Part shown: piece by piece, positions 16,135 through 24,278 of the stretch | How the letters are laid out: each line of letters opens with the position of its first letter | Position numbering within the stretch: the first letter of the stretch is position 1 | DNA from: Anaerolineae bacterium | Lineage (GTDB): Bacteria > Chloroflexota > Anaerolineae > J036 > Brachytrichaceae | Assembly (NCBI GenBank): GCA_018500105.2 | Contig: JAHBAL020000544.1 | Span: 1 to 36,295, forward strand | Direction of reading: 5' to 3' | DNA: 36,295 nt | The notes under the pieces: model-generated | Seen by the model: the letters and a program-made list of their open reading frames with translations, nothing else | Databases searched by the model: none | Told to the model about the DNA's origin: nothing | Program-made: the position numbers and the translations under genes

Positions 16135-18033
16135 TTAATTTAGGGACATTTCCGGAATTAACTCGCCCATTTGTTTACGGATGGCGGCAGAATCGTTGCG
16201 CTCGGCAACAGCGGTCAGTGCGATTATGGCCTCATTTAAGCCTGCCGGAATATTGGCCTCGCTGTTGGTAGCGATGAAGATTTTCTCGTGGCGAGTGCGT
16301 TCGTAGTTTTCATGCGACAAAAATAGCTCCTCGTATAGCTTTTCGCCGGGCCGAATGCCGGTGAAGGCGATGTCAATATCGCGGCCCGGCTGCAAGCCCG
16401 ACAACTCGATCAGCGTGCGAGCGAGGTCGAGAATCTTGACCGGCTCGCCCATATCGAGCACAAAAATCTCGCCGCCTTGTCCCATAACCCCTGCCTGCAA
16501 AACAAGCTGCACGGCTTCGGGGATGGTCATAAAAAATCGCTCCATATCGGGATGCGTGACAGTGACCGGCCCGCCTGCCGCAATTTGTTTGCGGAAGGTC
16601 AGCACAACACTGCCGCGGCTGCCCAACACATTGCCAAAACGCACCGCGCTAAATGCGCGTTTTTTGCCCGCCCGCTGGTTGGCAGCTTGCATAACGACCA
16701 TTTCGGCGATGCGTTTGCTCGCCCCCATGATGGTGGTCGGGTTCACCGCCTTGTCGCTCGAAATCATGACAAACTTTTCCACATCATGCGCCACCGCCGC
16801 ATTCACCAGCATTTGCGTGCCGATGACGTTATTGGTGATGGCTTCGGGCGCGTTGCGCTCCATCAAAGGCACATGTTTGTGAGCCGCAGCATGAAAAATG
16901 ACTTGTGGACGATATTCGCCCATCAGCGCATTCACGCGGTTGGCATGGCGCAAATCACCAATGATGGCGCTAATTTTGGCTTGGCTGGGATCGAGCAAAC
17001 CCGATTTGAGCATTTTGGCGCGTAGGTCGTTTAGCTCGTTTTCGATCTCAAACACGCTGTTTTCGCCGTGCCCAAAAACAATCAGGTGTTCGGGTTGGCA
17101 GCGCAAAATTTGACGGCACAGTTCGCTGCCAATCGAGCCGCCGCCGCCGGTCACCAACACCCGTTTGCCGCGCAATAATTGCTGCACGCCTGCCGTATCA
17201 GTCACCACCGGCTCGCGCCGCAACAGGTCTTCGATCTGAATATTACGCAGTTGGCTGACATTGACCTTGCCGTCCAAAATTTCGTAAATGCCGGGGATGA
17301 TACGCGCACGTGCGCCCGATTGCTCGCTCCATTGCATCACTTGGCGCAGCACTTTACCGCTGGCGGTGGGCATGGCAATGATGGTTTGCTCAATGCCGAA
17401 CTTGGCAACTAAGCGCGGCAAATCTGCCGATTTGCCCAGCACGGGCAAGCCGTAAATGCGCACGCCTTGTTTGGCGGGATTGTCATCCACAAAGCCAAGC
17501 ACATGCAACCCCATTTGCGGGTTTTGGCTAATTTCGCGGGCGATCATTGCCCCCGCGTCACCCGCACCGACGATGAGGGCTGGCACGCTTTCGGCCCCGC
17601 GATTTTGCAAGCTGCGGCGGCGTTGTTGTTGCACCGAAAATTTGCTGGCCGAGCGAAAAAGCAAACGCGGCCCCGCCGTTGCCCAAATTGCCAACACCAA
17701 ATAGATGAATGGGGCTGAGCGCGGCACAACGATATCGGGAAAAACAAAATTGGCGATGATAAGGCTGACGCAACCGCCCAAAAGCACCCCGCTTGCGGTG
17801 CCAATCGTGAGCAAGAGCATGTCTTCGGTGGCAGCATAACGCCACATTCGCCCATATACATTGGTTTTGTAAAAAATGCCGATGGTAGCGACGACGGTGC
17901 TGCCGCCCAATAACAAGATGCCACTCAGATAATCGGAAACATTCACCCGATCGAGTCTGAGCATGTAGGTGGCAAACGCACCTAAAAGCAATAGCAAGGC
18001 ATCGGCCAACAAAAAATAACGATTGCGCAACAT
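16135..18033 (-). CDS. CapD/FlaA1-type membrane nucleotide-sugar dehydratase/epimerase
   Basis: The 632-residue enzyme belongs to the UDP-sugar 4,6-dehydratase family used in capsule, O-antigen or glycan synthesis. Four N-terminal membrane helices (about 5-135) come first. A Rossmann domain (ALIVGAGDAGAMIAREI) follows, and then the short-chain dehydrogenase domain with NAD(P) motif VLVTGGGGSIGSELCRQ, FHAAAHKHVPLME and the catalytic block SSDKAVNPTTIMGASKR. The C-terminal RPGEKLYEELF is also typical. ATG 18033 (MLRNRYFLLADALLLLLG) is chosen because it begins at the first membrane helix. The longer frame from 18123 overlaps the metallophosphoesterase gene. It is convergent with the restriction cassette and 53 bp downstream of the phosphoesterase on the same strand. 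The sugar product is unknown. Confidence 0.9.
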   Translation of the reverse strand: MLRNRYFLLADALLLLLGAFATYMLRLDRVNVSDYLSGILLLGGSTVVATIGIFYKTNVYGRMWRYAATEDMLLLTIGTASGVLLGGCVSLIIANFVFPDIVVPRSAPFIYLVLAIWATAGPRLLFRSASKFSVQQQRRRSLQNRGAESVPALIVGAGDAGAMIAREISQNPQMGLHVLGFVDDNPAKQGVRIYGLPVLGKSADLPRLVAKFGIEQTIIAMPTASGKVLRQVMQWSEQSGARARIIPGIYEILDGKVNVSQLRNIQIEDLLRREPVVTDTAGVQQLLRGKRVLVTGGGGSIGSELCRQILRCQPEHLIVFGHGENSVFEIENELNDLRAKMLKSGLLDPSQAKISAIIGDLRHANRVNALMGEYRPQVIFHAAAHKHVPLMERNAPEAITNNVIGTQMLVNAAVAHDVEKFVMISSDKAVNPTTIMGASKRIAEMVVMQAANQRAGKKRAFSAVRFGNVLGSRGSVVLTFRKQIAAGGPVTVTHPDMERFFMTIPEAVQLVLQAGVMGQGGEIFVLDMGEPVKILDLARTLIELSGLQPGRDIDIAFTGIRPGEKLYEELFLSHENYERTRHEKIFIATNSEANIPAGLNEAIIALTAVAERNDSAAIRKQMGELIPEMSLN

Positions 18034-18086
18034 GACAAGTGCCAACGAACGTATAGTCGTTGCGGGGAAGATTATATGCAGTCGGC

Positions 18087-19049
18087 TTAGCGCCAAACTT
18101 CGATGATGACGATTTCGGGCCATGTATTGAGGCGGGTGGGCGTGCTGGCCTCGCCACAGCCAGACGTAATATAAACATGGCCTTGGGGCAAATGGTATGA
18201 GCCACGATAAAGGTTGTATTTCACCGGCACGCCAAGACTGGGCGCAAATGGCAGATAGATTTGCCCAGCGTGGGTGTGCCCAAACAAAAATAGATCGGCA
18301 CGATGGGAAATCTCTTGCATGAGATCGGGGTTGTGTGCAATGACTAAGTGACAGGCGGCGCTTGCTTCCGCCGCCTCGGCAAAAGCTTGGGCAACATCAT
18401 GTTCCTCAACCCACAACTCGCCCAGGCCGGTAATACGCAGCCCACCGGCCTCATTGGCGGCGATAAAAGACTCATTGTGCAAGATACGAATATTGACCTG
18501 AGGCAACACAGCGTGCAGTTCGGCTTTGCGCGGGGTGCGGTCATGCAGCCCGTGATCATGATTGCCCATCACAGCGAACACGCCCAACCGCGATTTCAAT
18601 TGGGCCAGTGGCCCTAGTAAATCGGCCAAACGCAAATGGGCGGGCGGATGCCCGTAAAAATCGCCGCCATATAAAATAAGGTCGGGCGTGTGCGCGTTGA
18701 TGGCGTCCACAACCCGCTGCGTCCATTCGGCGCGTTTGAAACGCCCAACATGCAAGTCAGAAAAATAGGCAATCGTATAGGCAGGCGGTGTGCCATTTTC
18801 GGGCGTGCCAATGTGCAAACGCCGCACATGCAACTGCTTCGGCGCGATAAACCGCGCATAAATGCCAATCGCAGCGCAAGCCAACATCACCAGCCCCAGC
18901 CCAGCCCACAGCCACAGCCCTTGCCACGCCGCGATCAGCGTCCCGATCAATGCCGCGATGCCAATCGGCAGCGACGACAAAAAGATGAGGTCAATAAGCA
19001 ACTCAATATTGGGGTAAACGACGTCGGTGATGAATTTAGGTGGGCGCAT
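18087..19049 (-). CDS. Membrane-anchored calcineurin-like metallophosphoesterase
   Basis: The 320-residue protein has two hydrophobic segments near the N-terminus (about 15-70) and then a dinuclear-metal phosphoesterase domain. All five motifs are present: YFSDLHVG, LYGGDF, GNHDHG, IAHNPD and FGHTHAGQ. This is the YkuE-like group, whose members hydrolyse phosphodiesters or lipid-linked pyrophosphates at the membrane. The substrate cannot be told from sequence. The ATG at 19049 starts just before the first hydrophobic helix. It is divergent from secG with a 56-bp gap, and is probably co-transcribed with the CapD-type gene downstream. Confidence 0.88.
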   Translation of the reverse strand: MRPPKFITDVVYPNIELLIDLIFLSSLPIGIAALIGTLIAAWQGLWLWAGLGLVMLACAAIGIYARFIAPKQLHVRRLHIGTPENGTPPAYTIAYFSDLHVGRFKRAEWTQRVVDAINAHTPDLILYGGDFYGHPPAHLRLADLLGPLAQLKSRLGVFAVMGNHDHGLHDRTPRKAELHAVLPQVNIRILHNESFIAANEAGGLRITGLGELWVEEHDVAQAFAEAAEASAACHLVIAHNPDLMQEISHRADLFLFGHTHAGQIYLPFAPSLGVPVKYNLYRGSYHLPQGHVYITSGCGEASTPTRLNTWPEIVIIEVWR

Positions 19050-19068
19050 AGTTCCAACATTTTCCCTA

Positions 19069-19097
19069 TTGTAGCGATTGGCGCTGCAAGGTATAAT
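19069..19097 (+). promoter_or_regulatory. secG promoter, probable leaderless transcript
   Basis: TTGTAG (19069-19074), a 17-bp spacer and a perfect TATAAT (19092-19097) place the transcription start near 19104, 2 nt before the secG ATG at 19106. There is no Shine-Dalgarno. Confidence 0.6.
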
Positions 19098-19105
19098 AGT
19101 TTGTT

Positions 19106-19339
19106 ATGATCTTAAATGTCTTCCTCGGCATCGCACAGATTGTTTTAGCCATTGCGCTAATTGGCGCAGTGCTGTTGCAAAGCAAGGGCGAAGAATTAGG
19201 CGGCGTATTTGGTGGGGCGCAAAGCATCTATCAAACCCGTCGCGGCGTTGATCGCTTGTTATTCACCATCACGGTGTTTCTTGCGATTGCCTTCTTCGTG
19301 CTCGCCATTGTCAACGTGATTATGTCGGCTGCAAAATAA
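19106..19339 (+). CDS. secG: Protein translocase subunit SecG
   Basis: The 77-residue integral membrane subunit of the SecYEG translocon assists preprotein export. It has two membrane helices (about 3-22 and 52-74) flanking a loop with the family's LLQSKGEELGGVFGG block. The length and two-helix layout are typical. The ATG is fixed by the promoter immediately upstream and by the first helix starting at once (MILNVFLGIAQIVLAIAL). It is followed after 90 bp by a peptide-binding lipoprotein-like gene on the same strand. Confidence 0.9.
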   Translation: MILNVFLGIAQIVLAIALIGAVLLQSKGEELGGVFGGAQSIYQTRRGVDRLLFTITVFLAIAFFVLAIVNVIMSAAK

Positions 19340-19429
19340 TTATTCGCGATCAGGCATCTGTAATCAGTCATCGTAATCAAAACTATCCTCTTCTGATTGC
19401 GATGGCTGGTGATGATGTTGTAAATTTTT

Positions 19430-21097
19430 ATGAGATCGCTTCGTTTGCCGCTCGTTCTGTTTGTTGTTGGGATTATTGCAACACTTTACTTGGCTTTTCG
19501 CCTCGTATTGCCCAGCGCTACGACCGCCTCAAATACCAGCAGCGGAACCTACATCGAAGGGGTTGCCGGTGCGCCGCGCACCATTAACCCGCTGTTGTGC
19601 GACCTCAATGAGGCCGACCGCGATATTTGCAGCTTAACATTTGTTGGCCTTACACGCTTCAATGAATATGGCGAAGTTGTGCCGCAAATCGGCTCGTGGG
19701 TGATTTCGAGCGACGGTCAAACCTACACCTTCAAACTTCAAGCTGGGCATCGCTGGCACGATGGCGTGAATGTGACCAGCGATGACGTCATGTTTACCGT
19801 CAGCCTGTTGCAAGCCCCCGAATTCCCCGGCCGTCCCGACGTTGGCGCATTGTGGAAAACCGTCAAGGCCGAGAAAACCGATCAAGACACAGTTGTGTTT
19901 AAATTGGCCGAACCATACGCGCCATTTCTCGACTACACCACCATTGGCTTGTTGCCGCGCCATATTTTGTCGGGCACATTGCCTAGCCAACTCGACAAAA
20001 TTCCGTTCAACCTTCAGCCAGTGGGCAATGGCCCTTGGCGCGTCACCCAAATTGGCACATCGGGCGTGCGCGTATCTTCGGTCACGCTCGAACCATTTGC
20101 AAGCGCCGTGCCGGGTGTGAGCAAAAAGCCAAATCTGTCGCGCCTCATCTTTCGTTATTATGCCAACCCCGAAGCGGTGGCCGAGGCGTTTCGCAATGGC
20201 GACGTGGACGGCGTCAACAGCATTAACCCAGAAATCGCCAAACAGTTGGGCGAACGCACCGACCTAACCGTTTACTCGACCCAACAAACGCATGTCGTCT
20301 CGTTGTTTATCAACCAGCGGCGTGACAGCGGCGTCATTGCGCTTTCAGAAAAAAGCGTGCGGCAGGCATTAATGCTGGCGCTTGACCGTCGCCGCATCAT
20401 TAGCGATGCGCTCGAAAACCGCGCCGTATTGGCACACAGCTTGTTCATCCCCGGCACATGGGCCTATAACAACGATGTCAAAAAATATGCGTTTGACCTT
20501 GACAAAGCCAAGCAAATGCTGCGCGATGCAGGTTACGATTTTCGCGCGGTTGCGCCATCGCCGGTCGAGGTGTGGCAAAAAGATGGCGAGGCGTTGGCCT
20601 TTACCATGCTCACGCCCGATGACCCCTCGCGCCGCGCTGTGGCCGAAAGTGTGGCGACGCAATGGCGCGATTTGGGCGTGCGCGTAACGGTGCAGCCAGT
20701 GCGAAATTTACAACGTGACTTTCTTGAGTCGCGCAGCTATCAGGTGGCTTTGGTCGAAATTTCAATGGATGGCGACCCCGATCCTTACCCGCTGTGGCAT
20801 CCATCGCAAAGTGTGCGCGGGCAAAATTACACAGGCTACAACAACAAACAAGCCGGTGAAATGATCGAAGCCGCTCGACTTACCAACGACCGTGCCCAGC
20901 GCATCGCCCAATATTACAAATTTCAAGACGCATTTACCGAAGATTTGCCCGCAATTCCGCTCTATTACCCCACTTATCGCTACGGCGTCGCCTCGCACAT
21001 CAGCAATGTGCAACTCCCCGCGCTCACGTATGCCAGCGATCGTCTGCGCAGCCTCGCCGATTGGGCCATTGGCAATCGCGTGGCTCGCCGCCAATAA
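19430..21097 (+). CDS. ABC-transporter solute-binding protein, oligopeptide family 5
   Basis: The 555-residue exported protein belongs to the DppA/OppA family (SBP_bac_5). One N-terminal membrane helix (LPLVLFVVGIIATLYLAF) anchors it, or serves as an uncleaved signal, since no lipobox cysteine follows. Family landmarks are APRTINPLLCD, LTFVGLTRFNEYGEVVPQIG, the WHDGVNVTSDDVMFT block, GNGPWRV, the DVDGVNSI repeat region and VRQALMLALDRRRI. It would capture peptides or other solutes for import. No permease or ATPase gene follows in this window, so the transporter partner is elsewhere. The ATG has no clear Shine-Dalgarno. Confidence 0.88.
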   Translation: MRSLRLPLVLFVVGIIATLYLAFRLVLPSATTASNTSSGTYIEGVAGAPRTINPLLCDLNEADRDICSLTFVGLTRFNEYGEVVPQIGSWVISSDGQTYTFKLQAGHRWHDGVNVTSDDVMFTVSLLQAPEFPGRPDVGALWKTVKAEKTDQDTVVFKLAEPYAPFLDYTTIGLLPRHILSGTLPSQLDKIPFNLQPVGNGPWRVTQIGTSGVRVSSVTLEPFASAVPGVSKKPNLSRLIFRYYANPEAVAEAFRNGDVDGVNSINPEIAKQLGERTDLTVYSTQQTHVVSLFINQRRDSGVIALSEKSVRQALMLALDRRRIISDALENRAVLAHSLFIPGTWAYNNDVKKYAFDLDKAKQMLRDAGYDFRAVAPSPVEVWQKDGEALAFTMLTPDDPSRRAVAESVATQWRDLGVRVTVQPVRNLQRDFLESRSYQVALVEISMDGDPDPYPLWHPSQSVRGQNYTGYNNKQAGEMIEAARLTNDRAQRIAQYYKFQDAFTEDLPAIPLYYPTYRYGVASHISNVQLPALTYASDRLRSLADWAIGNRVARRQ

Positions 21098-21162
21098 ATT
21101 AAAATTTTAAAGGTGGACTTCCTTAAAATACTAAGCAAATTCAACGTAACCTGTGTATACTA

Positions 21163-21254
21163 AGCCTCATCCAAAATAGCACATTAAGCTGGGGGGCTTA
21201 GCTGCGTTTGAGGCAATTTGTCTCGCAAATTCTACGTCTAGTCCCAGTTTTTTT
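21163..21254 (+). other. Structured intergenic segment upstream of the FHA regulator
   Basis: The 282-bp gap 21098-21379 has no credible ORF. Inside it, GCCTCA (21164-21169) can pair with TGAGGC (21209-21214). AATTTG-TCTCG-CAAATT forms a hairpin at 21215-21231. CTGGG near 21190 can pair with CCCAG at 21243-21247, which is followed by seven T. It could be a terminator for the binding-protein gene, a structured leader or a small RNA. No known riboswitch class was recognised. Confidence 0.35.
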
Positions 21255-21379
21255 ACAATGTCTATGAGGCAAGAGGCATTTTAGTGGGCGAATAGCAATA
21301 CAGTTTGTTCAAATCGTGCATAGGACATAGCGCTTATACGGCATTTGACGGATAGATTTCTATTCGAGATTTTTGTAAA

Positions 21380-22186
21380 ATGAAAAGCATGAACCGAACG
21401 GGAAAAATACCCGGATTGATGCAAGGGGCAGTGCTAGAAGCGGCAGACCGCTCTGGCGCCCGCATCTACCTTAATGCTGATGTAATTTCGATTGGTCGCG
21501 CTGTGTCAGGCGAACATGATATTCTTATTTCGCCACAAGATACAGCAGTATCGCGCGAACATGCGCGGCTTATTTTTGAAAATGGACATTGGTTGGTCGA
21601 AGATTGTAGCCGCAATGGCACAATGATCAACGGGGATTTAGTGAAACGTCGCACCGAAAAATTAAGTGCAGGGGATCATATCCAAGTTGGCAAATCGTTC
21701 GACTATTACTTCTTTGACCTTAGCGTTACGGAAGATTTCACCATTCCGCAACAAGGGTCAAAGCCGGTAGAGCCAACCGTGTCATCTGCTTCGCGCAACG
21801 GCGCATCGGGCAGCAATGGTCATGGGGGCGTGGTTGCGGTCGCTGTGCCAGCCGCCGCCGCATCACCTGTGCGCGAAGCCCCACCCGCCCAACGTGGCAT
21901 CTGGATTAGCCCCAGCGCCGTCATTTGGCGTGATGGTGAAATTTTGCCGGTCACGCTATCGCGCACCGAGTATCGCTTGCTCAAGTATTTGGCAAGTCGC
22001 CCGGGTGATGTATGCGAATATGACGCCGTTATGCAGTCCGTTTGGGGCGATATCCGCAACAAAGACAGCCTGCACGAGTTGGTCTTTAGGCTTCGACGCA
22101 AGATCGAACGCAGCCCATCCACACCGAGATTTATTGTCATTCGCTCTGGCATTGGGATTGTGTTCTTTCCACAGGGTTTACAATAG
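21380..22186 (+). CDS. FHA-domain protein with C-terminal winged-helix DNA-binding domain
   Basis: The 268-residue protein couples phosphothreonine recognition to DNA binding. The FHA domain (about 25-115) shows VISIGRAVSG, the SREHARL phosphopeptide-binding serine and CSRNGTMING. An Ala/Gly/Ser-rich linker (about 130-175) leads to an OmpR/PhoB-type winged helix (about 180-268; SRTEYRLLKYLASRPGDVCE, LHELVFRLRRKIE, FIVIRSGIGIVF). Such proteins are read as transcription factors controlled by Ser/Thr kinases; the kinase is not in the window. ATG 21389 is a second start 9 nt downstream, and TAAAAT at 21376-21381 would serve it as a -10 box. The gene is closed by a strong terminator. Confidence 0.88.
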   Translation: MKSMNRTGKIPGLMQGAVLEAADRSGARIYLNADVISIGRAVSGEHDILISPQDTAVSREHARLIFENGHWLVEDCSRNGTMINGDLVKRRTEKLSAGDHIQVGKSFDYYFFDLSVTEDFTIPQQGSKPVEPTVSSASRNGASGSNGHGGVVAVAVPAAAASPVREAPPAQRGIWISPSAVIWRDGEILPVTLSRTEYRLLKYLASRPGDVCEYDAVMQSVWGDIRNKDSLHELVFRLRRKIERSPSTPRFIVIRSGIGIVFFPQGLQ

Positions 22187-22200
22187 CACCCTCCTCCCCT

Positions 22201-22241
22201 AAACAACAAGCGCCTAGTTTTACGGCGCTTGTTGTTTTTTT
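22201..22241 (+). terminator. Strong intrinsic terminator after the FHA regulator
   Basis: A perfect 14-bp stem (22201-22214 with 22224-22237; AAACAACAAGCGCC), a 9-nt loop and a T-run through 22241. It lies 14 nt after the stop codon. Confidence 0.9.
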
Positions 22242-22330
22242 CGCTCTGTGCCACACCCACCCCAAATAATCACTATAATATTTCTTAATTGCGGTCTTCG
22301 CAATGAATGCAACAACAATATTAGAAGCTT

Positions 22331-22336
22331 AGGAGG
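22331..22336 (+). promoter_or_regulatory. Shine-Dalgarno deciding the start of the secreted-protein gene
   Basis: AGGAGG at 22331-22336 lies 4 nt before ATG 22341. It fixes this start rather than the in-frame ATG at 22248. A TATAAT at 22274-22279 is a plausible -10 box with a poor -35. Confidence 0.7.
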
Positions 22337-22340
22337 CAAA

Positions 22341-23540
22341 ATGTATATTAACAAACGATTAATGAAGCTGACGCAACGTTTATGCGCGGCAATTGCAGTC
22401 GGGGCCATGCTCTCGGCTTGTGTGGGGGTTGCACCCAAAATGACACACCAAGGGCGTTTGCTCAATTCGAGTGGACAACCTGTGTCTGACGGGAACTACA
22501 ACGTCACTTATTCCTTGTATAACGCCAGCACGGGCGGCACGGCGCTGCATACCGAAAGCAAAAGCGTGGCGGTCAAAAATGGCTTATTTAGCTCAGACAT
22601 TGGTGTAACCAAAGCCATCACCAATGCCGAAATTTTTGCCCAGCCGCTCTATTTAGAGTTAACCGTAAATGGCGAAACGCTCACCCCACGCCAAGAATTG
22701 ATGGGCGCACCTTATGCCATGAGTTTGACCTCGGGCGCAGTGGTACAAGGCGTTCAGCCTATCACCCGCACCTTGCTCGGCAATGCCAACACGGGATCGG
22801 CCTTGATGGTGGCGAATTTGGACACCAGCGCCACTGGTGGACATGGGCTTGTGGTGGTTAACCGCGCCAGCCCACCCAACGATACCGAGGCCCAGAAAGT
22901 AGCAGCGCTCGAAGTCGTGGCCGATCGCGCCAGCGGAACCACCCGCACCGCGTATGCCGCCTCATTCATCTCAGATGGCTTCCGGGGCATTTATGTTAAG
23001 AGCGGAACCGCCGGTGCAGCTACGTTCTTTGACGCGATTTTTGATGGCCCTGTCGGCATTCAAGTGGTCGGCAATTGCACAGGTTGCACAATGGCTTATG
23101 TTGTGCGCAATGTCGGTTCGAGCCGCATTCAAAGCGGCGACCTATTGGCCGCAGCCGGGGTCGAAATGGACAAAGAACTCGGTCAGCCGGTTATGTTGGT
23201 GCGCAAGGCCGAAGCGGGTGACGATGCCACGCTGGTCGGGGTGGCGAAAAACATGATGTCGCGCAGTGCGGTTGAAGAAGCGAATGGAAAGCGCATAGGC
23301 GGCTTCGGCGAACGGGCGGGCAACACCGCCGCCACCGGCGAATATTTGACCGTAGTCGTAAATGGGCTTGCGCAAGTTAAGGTCAGCAGCAAAAGCAATG
23401 CCAAGATCGCCATCGGGGATCGGCTAACCATTGGCGACGGGGGGAGCACCCGCGCCACTGGCGGTGAAAATAGTATTGCCCGTGCCATGAGCGCCGTTGA
23501 CAGCGACGGTTTGGTATGGGCGATGATTAGTGCGCGCTAG
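22341..23540 (+). CDS. Secreted lipoprotein of unknown function
   Basis: The 399-residue protein has a lipoprotein signal (lipobox LSAC; cysteine near residue 27). A domain beginning KMTHQGRLLNSSGQPVSDGNYNV follows, of a kind common in secreted and tail-fibre-like proteins, and it continues to about residue 150. The remainder is rich in Gly/Ala/Thr/Val, in the manner of extended beta-structure. A cysteine pair sits in GNCTGC (about residue 245). The C-terminal part (about 260-399; RIQSGDLLAAAGVE, IAIGDRLTIGDGG) resembles hedgehog/intein-like or beta-solenoid surface domains, but I do not recognise a named family. The start is fixed by the AGGAGG sequence. The stop overlaps the Shine-Dalgarno of the next secreted protein, so the two are translationally coupled. 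Confidence 0.7.
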   Translation: MYINKRLMKLTQRLCAAIAVGAMLSACVGVAPKMTHQGRLLNSSGQPVSDGNYNVTYSLYNASTGGTALHTESKSVAVKNGLFSSDIGVTKAITNAEIFAQPLYLELTVNGETLTPRQELMGAPYAMSLTSGAVVQGVQPITRTLLGNANTGSALMVANLDTSATGGHGLVVVNRASPPNDTEAQKVAALEVVADRASGTTRTAYAASFISDGFRGIYVKSGTAGAATFFDAIFDGPVGIQVVGNCTGCTMAYVVRNVGSSRIQSGDLLAAAGVEMDKELGQPVMLVRKAEAGDDATLVGVAKNMMSRSAVEEANGKRIGGFGERAGNTAATGEYLTVVVNGLAQVKVSSKSNAKIAIGDRLTIGDGGSTRATGGENSIARAMSAVDSDGLVWAMISAR

Positions 23541-23550
23541 GAGGCGGAAT

Positions 23551-24189
23551 ATGAACCGCAAGCGCTTATTAATCTTCGGCGGCATGCTCGCGCTTAGCGC
23601 TGCCTTGCTGACCAATACCCTCATTTCACCCGCAACCGAATCTGAAGAAGATATTGGTTTTGCTAATTTTAATGTTGGCTGGAACGTGCTTTCGGGCGGT
23701 TCTGGCGCGATGAATAGCGCATCATTCCAGATGCAAAGCACATTGGGTCAACCCGTTGCCGCGTTATCATTGAGCAGTGCTAGTTTTAAGGTTTGTAACG
23801 GCTATCAATGTGGCACGGGAACCGACGCTGTGGCAGCCGCAACTGCGACGCCAACAGCGACTCCGACACCAACGCCAACCCCAACGCCTAGCGGCGGGTT
23901 AGCCAATCAAACAATTACGTTTACGCCGATTCCCAATAAACGCACAAGCGACGCGCCATTTGGAGTCAGTGCCACTGCGTCGTCGGGGTTGGCGGTCACG
24001 TTTAGCTCGCAAACCCCGGGCACCTGCACGGTGGCGGGAAACACAGTCACCATCGTTGCGGCGGGCAATTGCACCATTCGGGCCTCGCAAGCCGGAAATG
24101 GCAGCTTTAACCCAGCCACACAAGATTACAGCATTTCTATTGCAAACGACTTCAGGCTCATCATTCCGATGATCTTTGATTCGCCTTAA
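23551..24189 (+). CDS. Secreted protein with Ig-like domain and TP-rich linker
   Basis: The 212-residue protein has a signal anchor (RLLIFGGMLALSAALLTNTL). An N-terminal domain (about 35-90) shows the pattern SGGSGAMNSASFQMQSTLGQP. A (TP)n linker of about 15 residues comes next, and then a bacterial Ig-like repeat (about 125-195; VTFSSQTPGTCTVAGNTVT, then AGNCTIRASQAGNGSFNPAT). The C-terminus FRLIIPMIF resembles the hydrophobic Pro-centred tail of many Chloroflexota surface proteins. The start is fixed by AGGAGG at 23539-23544. It probably works on the cell surface with the preceding lipoprotein; molecular function is unknown. Confidence 0.72.
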   Translation: MNRKRLLIFGGMLALSAALLTNTLISPATESEEDIGFANFNVGWNVLSGGSGAMNSASFQMQSTLGQPVAALSLSSASFKVCNGYQCGTGTDAVAAATATPTATPTPTPTPTPSGGLANQTITFTPIPNKRTSDAPFGVSATASSGLAVTFSSQTPGTCTVAGNTVTIVAAGNCTIRASQAGNGSFNPATQDYSISIANDFRLIIPMIFDSP

Positions 24190-24208
24190 GTTTAGCTTAA
24201 AACTTACG

Positions 24209-24269
24209 TGTAGCGCCGTCATCTTGACGGCTCCCGTGACTATCGGGCCGTCAAGATGACGGCGCTACA
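24209..24269. terminator. Long perfect hairpin between convergent genes
   Basis: The 23-nt arms 24209-24231 and 24247-24269 are exact reverse complements (TGTAGCGCCGTCATCTTGAC..). Each arm also contains its own palindrome, GCCGTCA-TCT-TGACGGC. The 15-nt loop can close further (CCCG/CGGG). It lies between two stop codons of convergent genes, which suits a bidirectional terminator. There is no U-tract, so it may instead be a REP-like mobile palindrome. Confidence 0.75.
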
Positions 24270-24278
24270 AAAGTAGCT

